DNA from: Uranotaenia lowii
Taxonomy: Eukaryota > Arthropoda > Insecta > Diptera > Culicidae
Direction: 5' to 3'
Length of the DNA stretch: 64,000 bases
Assembly (NCBI RefSeq): GCF_029784155.1
Contig: NC_073692.1
Span: 22,158,444-22,222,443, forward strand
In this document: one piece after another, positions 11,149 through 21,881 of the stretch
How the letters are laid out: each line of letters opens with the position of its first letter
How positions within the stretch are numbered: the first letter of the stretch is position 1
Position numbers and translations under genes: made by a program
The notes under the pieces: model-generated
What the model saw: only the letters and a program-made list of their open reading frames with translations
Databases searched by the model: none
Told to the model about the DNA's origin: nothing

Positions 11149-14046
11149 AGGTTGATTCTTCTTTTTATGAATTTAAATAAACCATTGACTATTGAATAAA
11201 TTCTTCAAGTTCATAATGAATTTTTTTCCCTTGTCAAAAATTCACATTTCGAATCGCAATTTAATATTTTTAGTTCAAATTCAAAATTAAAATTAATCAT
11301 AATTAATTTTTAAAGTATTTTTATTTATTTTAGAACTCAGATTTTTCTAAATCTGTATTTAGGAAATATTTATTTCAAGTTTGAAAACTAGGCTGAGAAA
11401 TTCTTTTTAAGTACATTTCTAGTTCAGAATTAGGTACAGCATTTTTTAAAAATTATTAAATAACTTACAGAAGATAGAATTGATTTGAAACTATCATTGT
11501 GAATTGTTTTGAAAATTTTGATTTATTTTATCAGTCAAATTTATTATTATTTTTAGTTTGTGTGGTATACTCATGATACCACACAAACTCAAAAAATAAT
11601 GGTGTTAGAAATCCATTTCCTAATCTATTGTGTATTTGCGGTACTGTGATTATTTTTAGCTAAATTTGAATCTTGAAACCCCCACTCCCACCCCCCCCCC
11701 CCCCCCTCATTTTGTTGAAAATTCACTGAGAGTTTATAAAAATGAAACAATCATGAGTCAATTTTGAAAACTTATGTGGGAGGAATCACAATATGAGCGG
11801 GTTCGATTTTGTAGAATTTTGAACAAATTTATGTTCAAAAAATCTATCAAATTCGATTTTTTATTGAAACTTGTATTGAGATCAAACCAGGGACTCATGA
11901 ATTCTGGTTAGTTGTTAGAGTAGTTATTGATTCCAATTCAAAGAATCTCTGAAAACTGGAGAAGTTTTAGTTTTATTTTTCAAGGATCTCTCAGTGACCA
12001 TTCTGTAGAGCAAAGCGTTTGGTCGTATGTGAGATATTGCAGTTTAAATGAAAGAAGTTCAAAAAGTCTTAATTTCATAGAATTTATATATCACATGTGT
12101 CAAATACTTAAGAAAATGTTCAATGTCATCAGATAAAAGAATCAAAAATAATCAAATCTCAAAATATAAAATTTTGAAGAAACTATGTCATTGGAGTTGA
12201 ACGTTAGATATTTATGTGTTAAGTTGGAGATATTCTTGCGTGCACCCCAACTTCTGTTAAATAATGCACGGTACTGTTAGAAAATGATTTGTAAAACACC
12301 AAACACTTAGCTAAAAAAGCCATAAATTCCTTGACAATTAAAACCATGCATTATAAGCAATGCTGAATACATTCAAGTAATATATTAATATGAATATACT
12401 TTTTGATCTTATCTCCCAGCACATTAAGTTCCTAGCTTCAATGAGGTCAAAAAAATCAAAATTGCTTTTAAATCAATTATGTTCATTCTCTTTGAGTCCA
12501 ACTGTGGTCAGCAAAAAATAGTAAAAATGAACCGATCTAATTCCAATTATTGCAAAACGGTTTCCGATTCTTGTTGCAAAATTACGACGAATTATGGGGG
12601 CAGAGCAATTCGATTTCAATTGAAAATTGACAAATTTATACAAATCAGATTAGTTTGAAATCATTTTTCTTATTTTATCTCAACATTTTTCTGTTGGATT
12701 TTATGATTCTGATCGTTACATGAATTGACAGGAAGCGTTAAAGCAAAGAAACATGTTGGGGGGATCACTAAGTTGATCATCATCCGACAGCAGAATCTCA
12801 AAACAACTTGCTAAATTATTTATTTTGTATTACAAACATTCGAAACCAATCCTTTCCTTTCCGAGTTCATCTTTGCTCCTCGAATGGTAGCTGCTCCAGC
12901 ACGTCCGTGGCTGCCTTCATTCAACCTTCCTTTTATTGACGGGCCAATGTTTGACGCACCTTTATCCAGCTTTCATCGGCCTAGCGACCTACCTTCCTAC
13001 GCTCAATAACTGGCTCTGAACAAAGGAAAAGGAAAAGGTTAAGTAAAAGGAAACTGCTTAATGGTTTTTCCGTGGGAGCGAAGAGTGTATTGTGTTTCTC
13101 CCTTTTCGAAATGGACTTTGCTATCGACTTGCTCCTAGTGGCTGGTTGGTGTCTTTTTACCTTTTGCCAACCATGAGAGACTACGGAAAGGGTTCTGGGT
13201 TATTATTTCTCCTTATATCACTGTGATTTGATCAAATCAAATGTTTGCTTCAATATTTGATTAAATAGATTTTTCCCGCACCTTCAGTCCTACCAACCGT
13301 TTATGAATAAATGATTTTTTGATCTGAAATGCCGATTATCTAAAAAAGGAGCTTCGATGCTAAGCTCAACACAAAACTTCCGCTCAGATAGGAAAAAAAT
13401 CGTTTTCGATGGTGATTTTGCGTGCTCATCAAATATTCATCCTAGCCCGGAAAGTTCGGAATAGAGGAAAAAATTGTCGGATGAATGTAACTATTTTGGC
13501 ACTGCGGTCGCTCGATTATGATGGTCGACACCTGTCGGAAACTGGATTTTTATTCTCGCTTATCCAGCCGGGGGCAAACGGAAATTCGCTCTTCAACCAT
13601 ACGTGACAGCTTTCCGGGGCTACCTTAACAAACTAGAACGATGGTAAATTGAGCAAAAAAAAAACTTTGAAGCCTAGAGCCATGCAAACAGGACTGCGAG
13701 GCAGTTTTTATCATACACAATTTTCCCGGGGCCTCCTTCAGGGACTAACACGTTGAGAGTGCTAGAGGAAAATTGAATTTTTATCGGTTATTCATCTACA
13801 GTTTCCCATCGGGAGGACCCAGGAAAGAAGAAGTGAGAGTGAAATATGCAAGAGTAATAGCGATGGGACTTAAAAAACTTTAACGTTTTTACATGAAAAC
13901 TGATTGGCCAAACGGGCAATCCAGTCCAATGCAAGGCTAAACGGCTGTGAGATTCACCTGATAGTCATGCCGATGGTTGACGATGAATAAGAGCGACAAG
14001 AAATCGATTAGTTTCATGAATGAAATTAAACCTTGTTTGAAGCGAG
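11149..14046. other. AT-rich spacer, nothing coding recognised
   Basis: It contains a short perfect hairpin (11557-11587) and a poly-C tract near 11685-11707. A less AT-rich part (12870-13620) has only short frames. No gene is supported. Confidence 0.5.
11557..11587. repeat. 12-bp perfect hairpin
   Basis: TTTGTGTGGTAT (11557-11568) and its reverse complement (11576-11587) are separated by a 7-nt loop. Flanking T5 and A5 runs extend the stem with one bulge. It could be a hairpin remnant of a mobile-element end; no other function is visible. Confidence 0.7.
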
Positions 14047-14523
14047 CTTGCCAGATTGCCCAGTTTAATTCCGGGTTTGCCCGGAAATTTCATACAAAAT
14101 TTGGGAAAATTCCGGTCCGGCCCGATTGCCCGGATTTCATATAAAAAGTCCAAATTTTGCCCGGATTAATTCACTTTATTTGCCAAATAAAACAAAAATA
14201 AACTAAATGTGTTGTAAATTTGTATACACGTACGTCGCAAATGAAATTTTTGAGCGAGGTTATAAAAATATTCATAAAAGGTTTTTTGGTAGTCTAAGTA
14301 CAATTTAAAATCTTCTTATAAGTTTCTCTGGGAAAAAAAATTTTTTTCAAGTTTTTTTTTATTTTTGTTGAGTTTTTTCTGGGTGTCGACCAAACTTGCC
14401 CGGATATTGCCGGATTTTTGGTTCACAATTTTGAAATCAAATGCTCGGATTTTGCCAGGTTTTTAGAAAAAACTGCCCCGATTTTTGCGGCCTGGATACG
14501 TGCTGAAAAATTCTGGCAACCTC
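14047..14523. mobile_element. MITE, GGTTGCCAGATTGCCCGG family, copy 1
   Basis: The left end CTTGCCAGATTGCCC and right end TTCTGGCAACCTC are imperfect inverted copies of the GGTTGCCAGA terminus seen in two better copies (42914-43361, 43924-44310). The interior repeats short CCCGGATTTT-type motifs and the phrase CACTTTATTTGCCAAATAAA, shared with the other copies. There is no coding frame. It is the most decayed of the three and lacks a clear target duplication. Confidence 0.65.
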
Positions 14524-15060
14524 TGTTTAAGCAAAAGCTGGAAAAAGAAAAACAATGCCAATCCGAGAGAATTTTGCATAAAAGATAGTTGATCGTGAAT
14601 CCATTTCATCATTTTTTTTTTTCTGGAAAATTCAGCAGCTCCCCTTCTTCTGCCAGCACGAAAGTCCAACTTTATAAGCCTATAAAAAATTGTGATATTT
14701 TTCAATAAAAGAGAATTGATCGTTTATTCATCGGCCCTTACCTTTGACCACAATCAAACAAAATTGAAAGATATGAATGAAACTATTTTTGGTCAAATAA
14801 CTTTTTATTTCATATTTTAAAAGTCTTAAAAAAAGCATTAGGTATAATAGTTTGTCTACAACCCCATAGTAATTGCAAACATTAAGGCGAAAAGTAACTT
14901 CTAGATTTTGTCTATCAATTCCATCTACGAAGCATCGAAAAAACATTCGAACGAATTTTGTTGAAGTGGCTTAAATACAGCCCAAAACCTAAAATCATGT
15001 GCTAAGACATTGGCCACTTGTTGTTATATATATAGCGATTGTCATTTGAAGTTTTGATCG
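14524..15060. other. Spacer, nothing recognised
   Basis: Short frames only; no motif or repeat structure that I could support. Confidence 0.5.
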
Positions 15061-15067
15061 GTTGCGG

Positions 15068-16007
15068 CACAGAGAACAGACGTACAAGCTAGCTCACGAA
15101 ACTTGTGTAAAATTTCCAGCGATCGATCGCACCAATTTTTGTTTTTTGGCTGGGCCACCAGATGTCTCCAAACACACCGAAGAGAACTGTCAAAACCAAA
15201 CTGTTTTGAACAGGTCGTATGAACTGTTTGGTATGTTTCAAGAAAATTGCTGTTAAAGTTTCGTAACACTTTCGTCCAGTTGCATAATGGAAAAATATCT
15301 TAAAAGTTAATCGCTATTGAATTCAAGCTACAAGTGCTGAATTTTGGACAATGGTATGCTAAATTGATACTTGAAAGTTACCCGCTTCGAGAAGTGAATT
15401 AGTACTGATGGGTAAGACTGATCGACAAGAATGTTCCTAATTGACTGCATAGCCAATTCGTGCTCTGGCGATAACCGCTTAAGAAGTGCAAAAACTTATT
15501 GTTAAACTGTAAGCTATTTGGACTGCCTCAGTAAATATTGACTTTTTTCGATGAGTGAAACAATATTTTTTTATTAACGTAACGCTTCGGGTTATTCCGG
15601 GGGAAATCTGATGATGGGTTAAGAAGAAAAGTATCCCGAAACGTTACGTAAATTTTAAAATAAAAAAAAGTTGTTACAGTCTCCGAAAAACATTAATATG
15701 TAAAAACCGTTTAAAATAAAGGATGTAAAATTCTCTCCAGGCATAAGTAACTCTTATGACATTTAACTAGCAATGAATTGAACCCGTCTATTTTAAAGCA
15801 GCATTAGTTTAATTGTTAATGAGTTCATATACGATTGCGCCTTTTCGAAAACTGGTCACTTGAAAATTTCATTTGTAACTTTTAAACGGCGCTATAGATG
15901 GCACTGTTTCAAGTCAATTTTTAACGTATTTTTTGGATGTCAGCATTTGAAATTTTACACACTTTTTTGAAGATTTTTTGTTCGAGCTTGTACGTCTGTT
16001 CTCTGTG
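15068..16007. mobile_element. TIR element (MITE-like), 940 bp, with 7-bp target duplication
   Basis: CACAGAGAACAGACGTACAA opens the left end (15068), and a perfect reverse complement of 23 bp closes the right end (15985-16007). GTTGCGG precedes the left end (15061-15067) and follows the right end (16008-16014), which looks like a target-site duplication. No transposase is present. An internal palindrome with a hammerhead-like core lies at 15571-15660. A 7-8 bp duplication would be usual for hAT-type elements, but the superfamily is inferred only. Confidence 0.75.
15571..15660 (+). ncRNA. Palindromic motif with hammerhead-ribozyme-like core
   Basis: The arm AACGTAACGCTTCGGGTTAT pairs imperfectly with GTATCCCGAAACGTTACG. 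Between and within them lie CTGATGA (15608-15614) and CCCGAAAC (GAAA at 15638-15641), the two conserved boxes of a hammerhead ribozyme, with GGG...CCC available as stem II and GTAACG/CGTTAC as stem III. The base expected as U just before the cleavage nucleotide appears as C, and one U is unpaired at the foot of stem II. The copy may therefore be inactive or only a look-alike. Penelope-like and other retroelements are known to carry such motifs. Confidence 0.3.
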
Positions 16008-16679
16008 GTTGCGGTTTTATCAAAATTGGAAAATTTGGATCCAAAATCCCAAAATATTCGAAGCCCAAGCAGATTTATTTAACCCAAATAAAAAAAGCAA
16101 AGTCTCGGAAACTGTATACGAAATTGTTGACAAAGTTTTATTGCATGATAATGGACGACGAAACCCACGCCAAGGCAGACTTCAGACATGGGATCTCAAG
16201 TAACACAGATCAAGCTAACTAGCATTTTGATGTGTTATTATGGTTTTATTATGGCTTTTTTTGTGCAGCTCGTTTTATGACGGTTTAATTATGGTCATGC
16301 AAAATGCTTATATTCTTGAATCGACCATCTGTTTTCAGATAGTTTTAAAAACGCTCATAAATCTTCCATTAAACATACTGTTTAAGTTATTTAGAAAGAG
16401 TTATGAATGCTATGTTTAAATTATAATAAAACACAAACTTTGAAGTTTGCTCCAAGCTTTCTTTTGCATGTTCTGTAATAGCACTCATTGCCTGATTATT
16501 AAACCGCCATAAAACTTAGTGACAGTTCTCGATCAAGATGTCAAAACAGGACACGCTCAGATTAGATAGCACATATTTGAATTGGAATTCCCATTTTTAC
16601 ACATTTTTGAAAATTCTGTGAGTTGATTTTAAGTTAAAATAATAAAAAATTATAAAAAATCTATGAAAACTTCGAATTA

Positions 16680-17215
16680 CCGGAAGAGGAATGAATAACT
16701 CTACAATATGAGCATTGAGTGAAAGGGTTCAAATAGGAGGAACAAAATTTGTTGCTTGACGCCATCATTAATACAAGATGGTGGCTTCCGCTTTTATTTT
16801 CAAAGTTGTAAATAACTGAAAATATCATGAAACCATCTTAATATTGTTATTAGGTTAAAGTAATAAACGAGTAGAAGTCGAATTTTGTTGTCCGTCGCCA
16901 TCTTAAATTCCAAGATGGCGGCTACCACTCAACTTGAAAATACTGTAAATGACTGAAAATCGCCTCAAAATCTTACAATATGGGCATAAGTTGAAAGAGA
17001 TGAACCAGTAAAAGTCAAAGTTCGTTATTTGACGCCATCCAAATTCAAGATGGCGGCTTCCGCTGAACTCTAAAATGTTGTATATGACTTATAATCGTAT
17101 GAAACCCCAACAATATTGGTATTGGGTGAAAGGGCTATACGAGTAGTAGTTGATTTTCTCTTTTCGCTTTACTCTGAAATGCTGTAAGTGACTCAAAATC
17201 GCACAAATCAACCAT
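16680..17215 (-). repeat. ~140-bp unit array with YY1/Pho-like motifs, inverted arm of locus A
   Basis: About four degenerate units each carry GACGCCATC...CAAGATGGCGGCTTCC, then AATATTG and GAAAGGG. They are the reverse complement of the units at 18480-19340. Clear motif cores occur near 16908-16924 and 17047-17062. Confidence 0.7.
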
Positions 17216-18073
17216 TAGGGGAAAAGTTCATATAACGCCCCATGTGGCTAATACGCGCCACCCTTGTTTTGAAGAATCTGAAACATTTGAAGCCTGCAAA
17301 ATATTACCAATTTGTTTTAAATGCTGTGATTGGTCGTGGCAAGTATGATTTTTTCCTTAAAATGCCCCTGTGTCGTGATAATTTCACAATTTAGGTTTTT
17401 CATCATCTTGATCTAAATTTTAAAACACTTTCAATAAGGTGTCACTAAGCAGAGAAAAACGAATAAGACAATATTTTCTGACACATCGGTAGAGGAGAAT
17501 CTAAACTATGATTTTAGGCTAAAAAATCATACTGAACTCGCAAAGGTATGCTTTTTATGGGTATGTTCTATCACGGCCCATACGCTCGTTATAACGCGCC
17601 AATCGTAGTAGGCTGAAAATAGCATTAATTTTTCAAAAAGGTCAATTTTCATTGAAAATGAACAAAAAGCCTAAAACCATATTTTGAGCGTTAATTCAGC
17701 CCAAACAATCTACTTTTCATTTTTATTCAAAATTTTGAATAGTCCACTTTGATTTTCTTTTCAGTCAAAGTGTCTGTAAGTATTGGTGTGTTTTTGGTCC
17801 TCGGCTGCTTTCGGGTGTGTTCGGCTGCTAGGCGCATATTGAATACACAGCGGCGCGTATTTGCAACACAATTTTGTTCTGTGGCTTTGAATATGGTTTT
17901 TAAAAATCAAGTTTTTGAAGCAACTATAGCAATTTGAGTAATAAAATATAATAGGCATTTGTAAAAAACACTTTTCTTCAACGATTGCACCCATTTTCAA
18001 CACAATTTGTACGTGGAATACATAGAAAATCAGCGATTCGCTTAGGTGGCGCATAATAGGGCATGTTCCCCTA
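17216..18073. mobile_element. TAGGGG-ended MITE-like element nested in locus A
   Basis: The left end TAGGGGAAAAGTTC and right end GAACATGCCC's complement ...TGTTCCCCTA form short TAGGGGAA inverted termini, followed on both sides by a GCGCCAC motif. It interrupts the inverted unit array. A second, truncated relative with AACGCCCCATG and TACGCGCCAC lies at 53470. No transposase is visible. The TA at each end could be a target duplication. Confidence 0.55.
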
Positions 18074-18075
18074 TA

Positions 18076-18414
18076 CAGACCCCGATCGTTTTTAGCAACA
18101 TCCCATTTTGGCAACATCCGATTTTTGCACATGTCCCTAAATCAAACAAATAACAGAAACATCATTACCTTATAGTTTTCACTATAATAGGACCAATACA
18201 ATTTAGACATATTAGCATTATAGACATAATACAATGACATAAATAGCAAATATGGCAAAAAACAAAAACTATCGACAAAACACGACAAGTGCTAAATGCA
18301 TCAAAAACATGATAAAAAATGTAGTACTAAGTAAAAGCAAAGTTGGGAAAAAAAATCTTTCGATTTTGACAACACAAAATGTTCGAGCGAGTTGCCAAAA
18401 ACAATCAGGGTCTG
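18076..18414. mobile_element. CAGACCC-ended TIR element, short copy
   Basis: The left end CAGACCCCGATCGTTTTTAG and the reverse complement of the right end, CAGACCCTGATTGTTTTTGG, agree over most of ~26 bp and continue into GCAAC. The same termini bound 38694-41650, where a larger insertion sits inside. This copy gives the empty site CCTTATAGTTTTC for that insertion. There is no coding capacity. Confidence 0.6.
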
Positions 18415-18479
18415 GTTCTTCTAGTTTATACTTTTCATCGAATACCAATATTGTAAAGCTTTCGTGCGGTTTCTAGTCA

Positions 18480-19340
18480 TTTGGAGAATTTTAAAGCTCA
18501 GTGGAAGCCGCCATCATGGATTTTAAGATGTCGTTTGATAGAAAACTTCGACTTCTACTCGTTTGGCCCTTTCACACAATGCCCATATTGTGGGAGTTTC
18601 ATGCGATTTTCAGTGTTTAACAGCATTTTAAAGTTCAGTAAAAGCCGCCATCTTGGATTTAGAGATGCACCTGATAGCGAAATTTGACTTCTTCTAGGTT
18701 AGCCCTTTAGCCAATACCCATATTGTGAGGGTTTCATTCGATTTTTTTATGTTATTTACAGCATTTTGGATTTCAAGATGACGTCTGATAGAGAAATTCC
18801 ACTTAAACTGATTAAGCCATTTCACCCAATGACCATATTGTGGGAATTTCTAGTGACTTTCAATTATTTCAATCATTTCAGTTCAGTGGAAGCCGCAATC
18901 TTGGATTCCAAGATGACGCCTAATAGCGAAATTTGTATTCTACTCGTTGATCCTTTTCAACTTATACCCATATTGTGGGAGTTTCATGCGTGATTAGCAG
19001 CATTTTAAAGTTCAGCGGAAGCCGCCATCTTGGATTTCAAGTTGACGTCCGATAGCGAAATTCGATTTCTTCTAGTTTAGCCCTTTCACCAAATACCAAT
19101 ATTGTGGGCCTTTCATGCGATGCTCAGTGACTAACAGCATTTCAAAGTTCAGCGGAAGACGCCATCTTGGATTTCAAGATGACGTCTAAAAGAAAAAAAT
19201 CGGCTTCTTCTAGTTTAGCCCTTTCAACCAATACCCATATATTGGTTGTTTAATGCGACTTTTTGTCATTTACAGTATTAAAAGTTCAGCGGATGCCGCC
19301 ATCTTGGATTTCAAGACGGCGTTAGACAACGAAATTTGAC
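18480..19340 (+). repeat. ~130-bp tandem units with GCCGCCATCTT motif, direct arm of locus A
   Basis: About six to seven degenerate units of 125-140 bp, each with TTTAAAGTTCAGCGGAAG, GCCGCCATCTTGGATTTCAA then GATGACGTC, CCCTTTCACC and ATATTGTGGG. Motif positions are about 18507, 18644, 18892, 19021, 19158 and 19295. The ATGGCGGC-type box occurs face to face with a second CATCTT/AAGATG box in most units. Confidence 0.75.
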
Positions 19341-20128
19341 TTCAACTCATGATTTATTCCACGGATGATTAACAACCAATCCGTTTTTATTTAAAACGTC
19401 TGTCCCCATTTATTGTACTAAGGATTAACAACTGAGAAATGAGGAACTCATCCTAAGCGCATAATTGTTTGGCTTGCGAGAGAAACGTCAAATCGTAGCT
19501 TGGGGTCATCATTAAACCATAATAAAACTAACTAGCCATTATTTGACCATAAATAGGCTAATAAGCATTGAATTGACTAACGCCATGTTGGTTGCAAAAT
19601 CGAAGGGCACAAAATGTCGCCATGTTGATGGATTCACAATGCAAGCATTGGAAAATATTTTTTCAGCCCAATTTTCCATCAATTCCATCATGATTGACCA
19701 TCAGATTTGACGAGGCGCATTTATTTTAAGATGCTATCCATACACATTTTACCTAAAATCTTGACTGGCAGTACAAAAGAGGCTCATAATATGGTTATAA
19801 CATTGGTATTTTGGCTATTAATTTTACCAGATCTTATCTCAATAATGGAATCACCATTTATCAACCATTATGGTTGCTGGAAAAAATAAAACTCCGAGAA
19901 CTACCAGAATCGAAAAAAACAAAACTTCGTAACATGTTTAATAATAGCTTTTTAAAAGTTTTGATGACCAATATTGATGACCAACAATGTTATGTCATGA
20001 TGACGTTTCTAGGGTAGGGCCAAATAGCCTAATTTTGGCTTTATTAGAGTCCTGGTGATGTTATGAAGCTTAATGCTATAGTCCAAACGAAATTTTGCTG
20101 ACCATAATAAAGCTAAAATTGTTACTTG

Positions 20129-21239
20129 GGATGGGAAAAGATGGAAGACAGGTTTGGCATTCTGTCATTATGAAAAAAGGCCATGGAGTGTTATGCCACT
20201 AACAACATTCAGGTTGTACCCAAGGATAAGAACACACCAGAACTTCTCCCGATCGAAAAATATTGGACCGTAAGAAGACCTAAAAAACTGTAAGCAGCAA
20301 AAAACAGTTCAAAGCAAACTGGCGTTCCGCGGCGTATTGAGGTAGGATAAGGTGACTGTACAAAATATTATGGCAGGCGTCAAACGAAAGGCTTGCTAAT
20401 TTGGACTAGGTCAACCGGAATCTTAACTGAGCATTTTTTCTATCTTTTAAACATATCAAACTTCAGAAAGAAAGATACTTTGATTTTTAAATAAACAAAT
20501 TATCGATTTAAACGCAATTTGGAGTCTTATGGTTTTATTCAAACTTGTAACCAGCATAACCTTTACTGCTTGGTTTAGTGAGAATCGTTTCTTTAAATCC
20601 ACGTATTATGGTAAGGAGGCGCCTTACTGGGTAAGAAAGATGGACCACCCCAAAGTTCCCGAGAGCATCACCACCCAACGCGATTAGGTCAACTGGACTC
20701 AATTTGGCAACATATGGTGCTGTGAGTCATGATTAGCAGCATTATCCCGCCAACAAGAACATAAGCGCATGATGGGAGGAATTTATGGATGGACTACAAA
20801 GCCTTTGACCTTTGTACGGGGTCAAAAACCTCATACTTGTTCCGCTTCATTTGGATGAAAGAGTTCGAACAAACAACACGTTCCTGTGAATGCCAACAGC
20901 TGAAGTTTGAGTGATCCATATCGAGCATGCAGGTAGCAACCGTGTTGGACCCCGTACAGGCTAGCCACTAACAGCTTTCGCAATTCCTTCTCCCATTATG
21001 TCCCTCTACAGGACCCCGAGTTTTGGTTTGATAAACCGACCATCCATCAACTTTGCCAGCATTCGTCAACCCGTGCTGGTCGACCTTGGCGTCACTGATA
21101 GAGAATTTGTTTTCAAGTGGTGGTGCACCGGGGCACTACCGGTAGTGCACTTTTTGCTGTTTTCATGCTCGTTTTCACGAAAAGTAGTCCACTGGTAGTG
21201 CACCATAAAGTGGACGGTGGAACACTCTGAAAATATTCG
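20129..21239. other. Spacer, nothing recognised
   Basis: Less AT-rich than its left neighbours. Only short frames are seen, and an imperfect duplication around CACCGGGGCACTACCGGTAG and TCCACTGGTAGTGCACC near 21125-21205. I recognise no gene. Confidence 0.4.
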
Positions 21240-21444
21240 GTGTTGCTTGCGCTCTCACCAATACTATCATGTATTTTGACAGCACGTGCTTCCCGATGTA
21301 AACAAATATCAGCTGGTTGGTTTATTTCTATACCGCAAAATTGCGTTCGAGCTGTTATTTTCTCTTTATTATCCCGAAGAACGGAAACTTGTTCCGGATT
21401 CAATACCAGTGCCGTTTCCAACAGAGTCGGAGAATTTCACCTGG

Positions 21445-21860
21445 ATGGCACGTTCCAAAGCAAACAACGCTCCAAAGAAGAAATGTGCCCAGAAGGCTTG
21501 CTGCAATCGGTTCCAGGCGATGCCGAAAAAGAGCAGCAAATCCGAGTGCAAAAAGGCCAACCCAAAGATTTGGTGAAATCGCCCAAACCGAAAAGTTTTC
21601 TTGTTCGGGAAGGTCCTATGAGTTGGTATCCACAGCAAGAAGCGTTCAGCTGCATCGAAGCTACTCTGCTACAAGCCAGCTTCGAGCTGTGCTTTAGGGC
21701 GACGATGCTCGGTTGCGCCAAGTCCCGGATTCCCACCCGTTGCCCTTCAAAAACGGTAGTTCGAGACTACACCCGCATTGGGAGCTTGAATTTCGTTCGT
21801 TTCGGTCTGTTAGCAAAACTTTCTCCCCCGACTTCCGCGATCCGAGTTCGCCATTTTGAC
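21445..21860 (+). pseudogene. Possible frameshifted histone H3/CENP-A-like relic
   Basis: The ATG at 21445 opens Met-Ala-Arg-Ser-Lys, as in histone H3 (MARTK). One base later the next frame reads Lys-Gln-Thr, then PRR-LAA, RKRAA and KRP-TQRF, echoing the order of the H3 tail (KQT, PRKQLA, RKSA, KKPHRY). A third frame later gives QEAFSCIEATL (compare the H3 core QEASEAYL) or, alternatively, an IPTR-P-x-K-TVVRD stretch resembling the histone IPRxPFxRVVRE helix entry. The two readings conflict, and switching between three frames makes chance matches easy. If real, this is a decayed retrocopy or centromeric-histone-like pseudogene with several indels. A 213-codon frame (21240-21881) crosses the same DNA but resembles nothing I know. 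Confidence 0.25.
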
Positions 21861-21881
21861 TTCCAAGAATTTTTTGTTTAA

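Larger units (their letters stand above)
16197..20128. mobile_element. Composite inverted-array element, locus A
   Basis: The element begins CAAGTAACACAG (16197) and ends with TGTTACTTG (to 20128), an inverted CAAGTAACA terminus. The right 700 bp (19340-20128) is the reverse complement of the left end of locus B (38019-38460), sharing for example CTTGCGAGAGAAACGTCAAA. Inside, an array in one orientation (16680-17215) faces the same array in the other orientation (18480-19340), with two nested MITE-like elements between. No protein is encoded. The organisation resembles foldback-type elements, but the class is inferred. Confidence 0.6.

Noticed and set aside
21240..21881. 213-codon plus-strand frame
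   Set aside because: No recognisable domain, starts in low-complexity context, and competing frames on both strands are nearly as long. Only a frame-switching histone-like resemblance was worth reporting.
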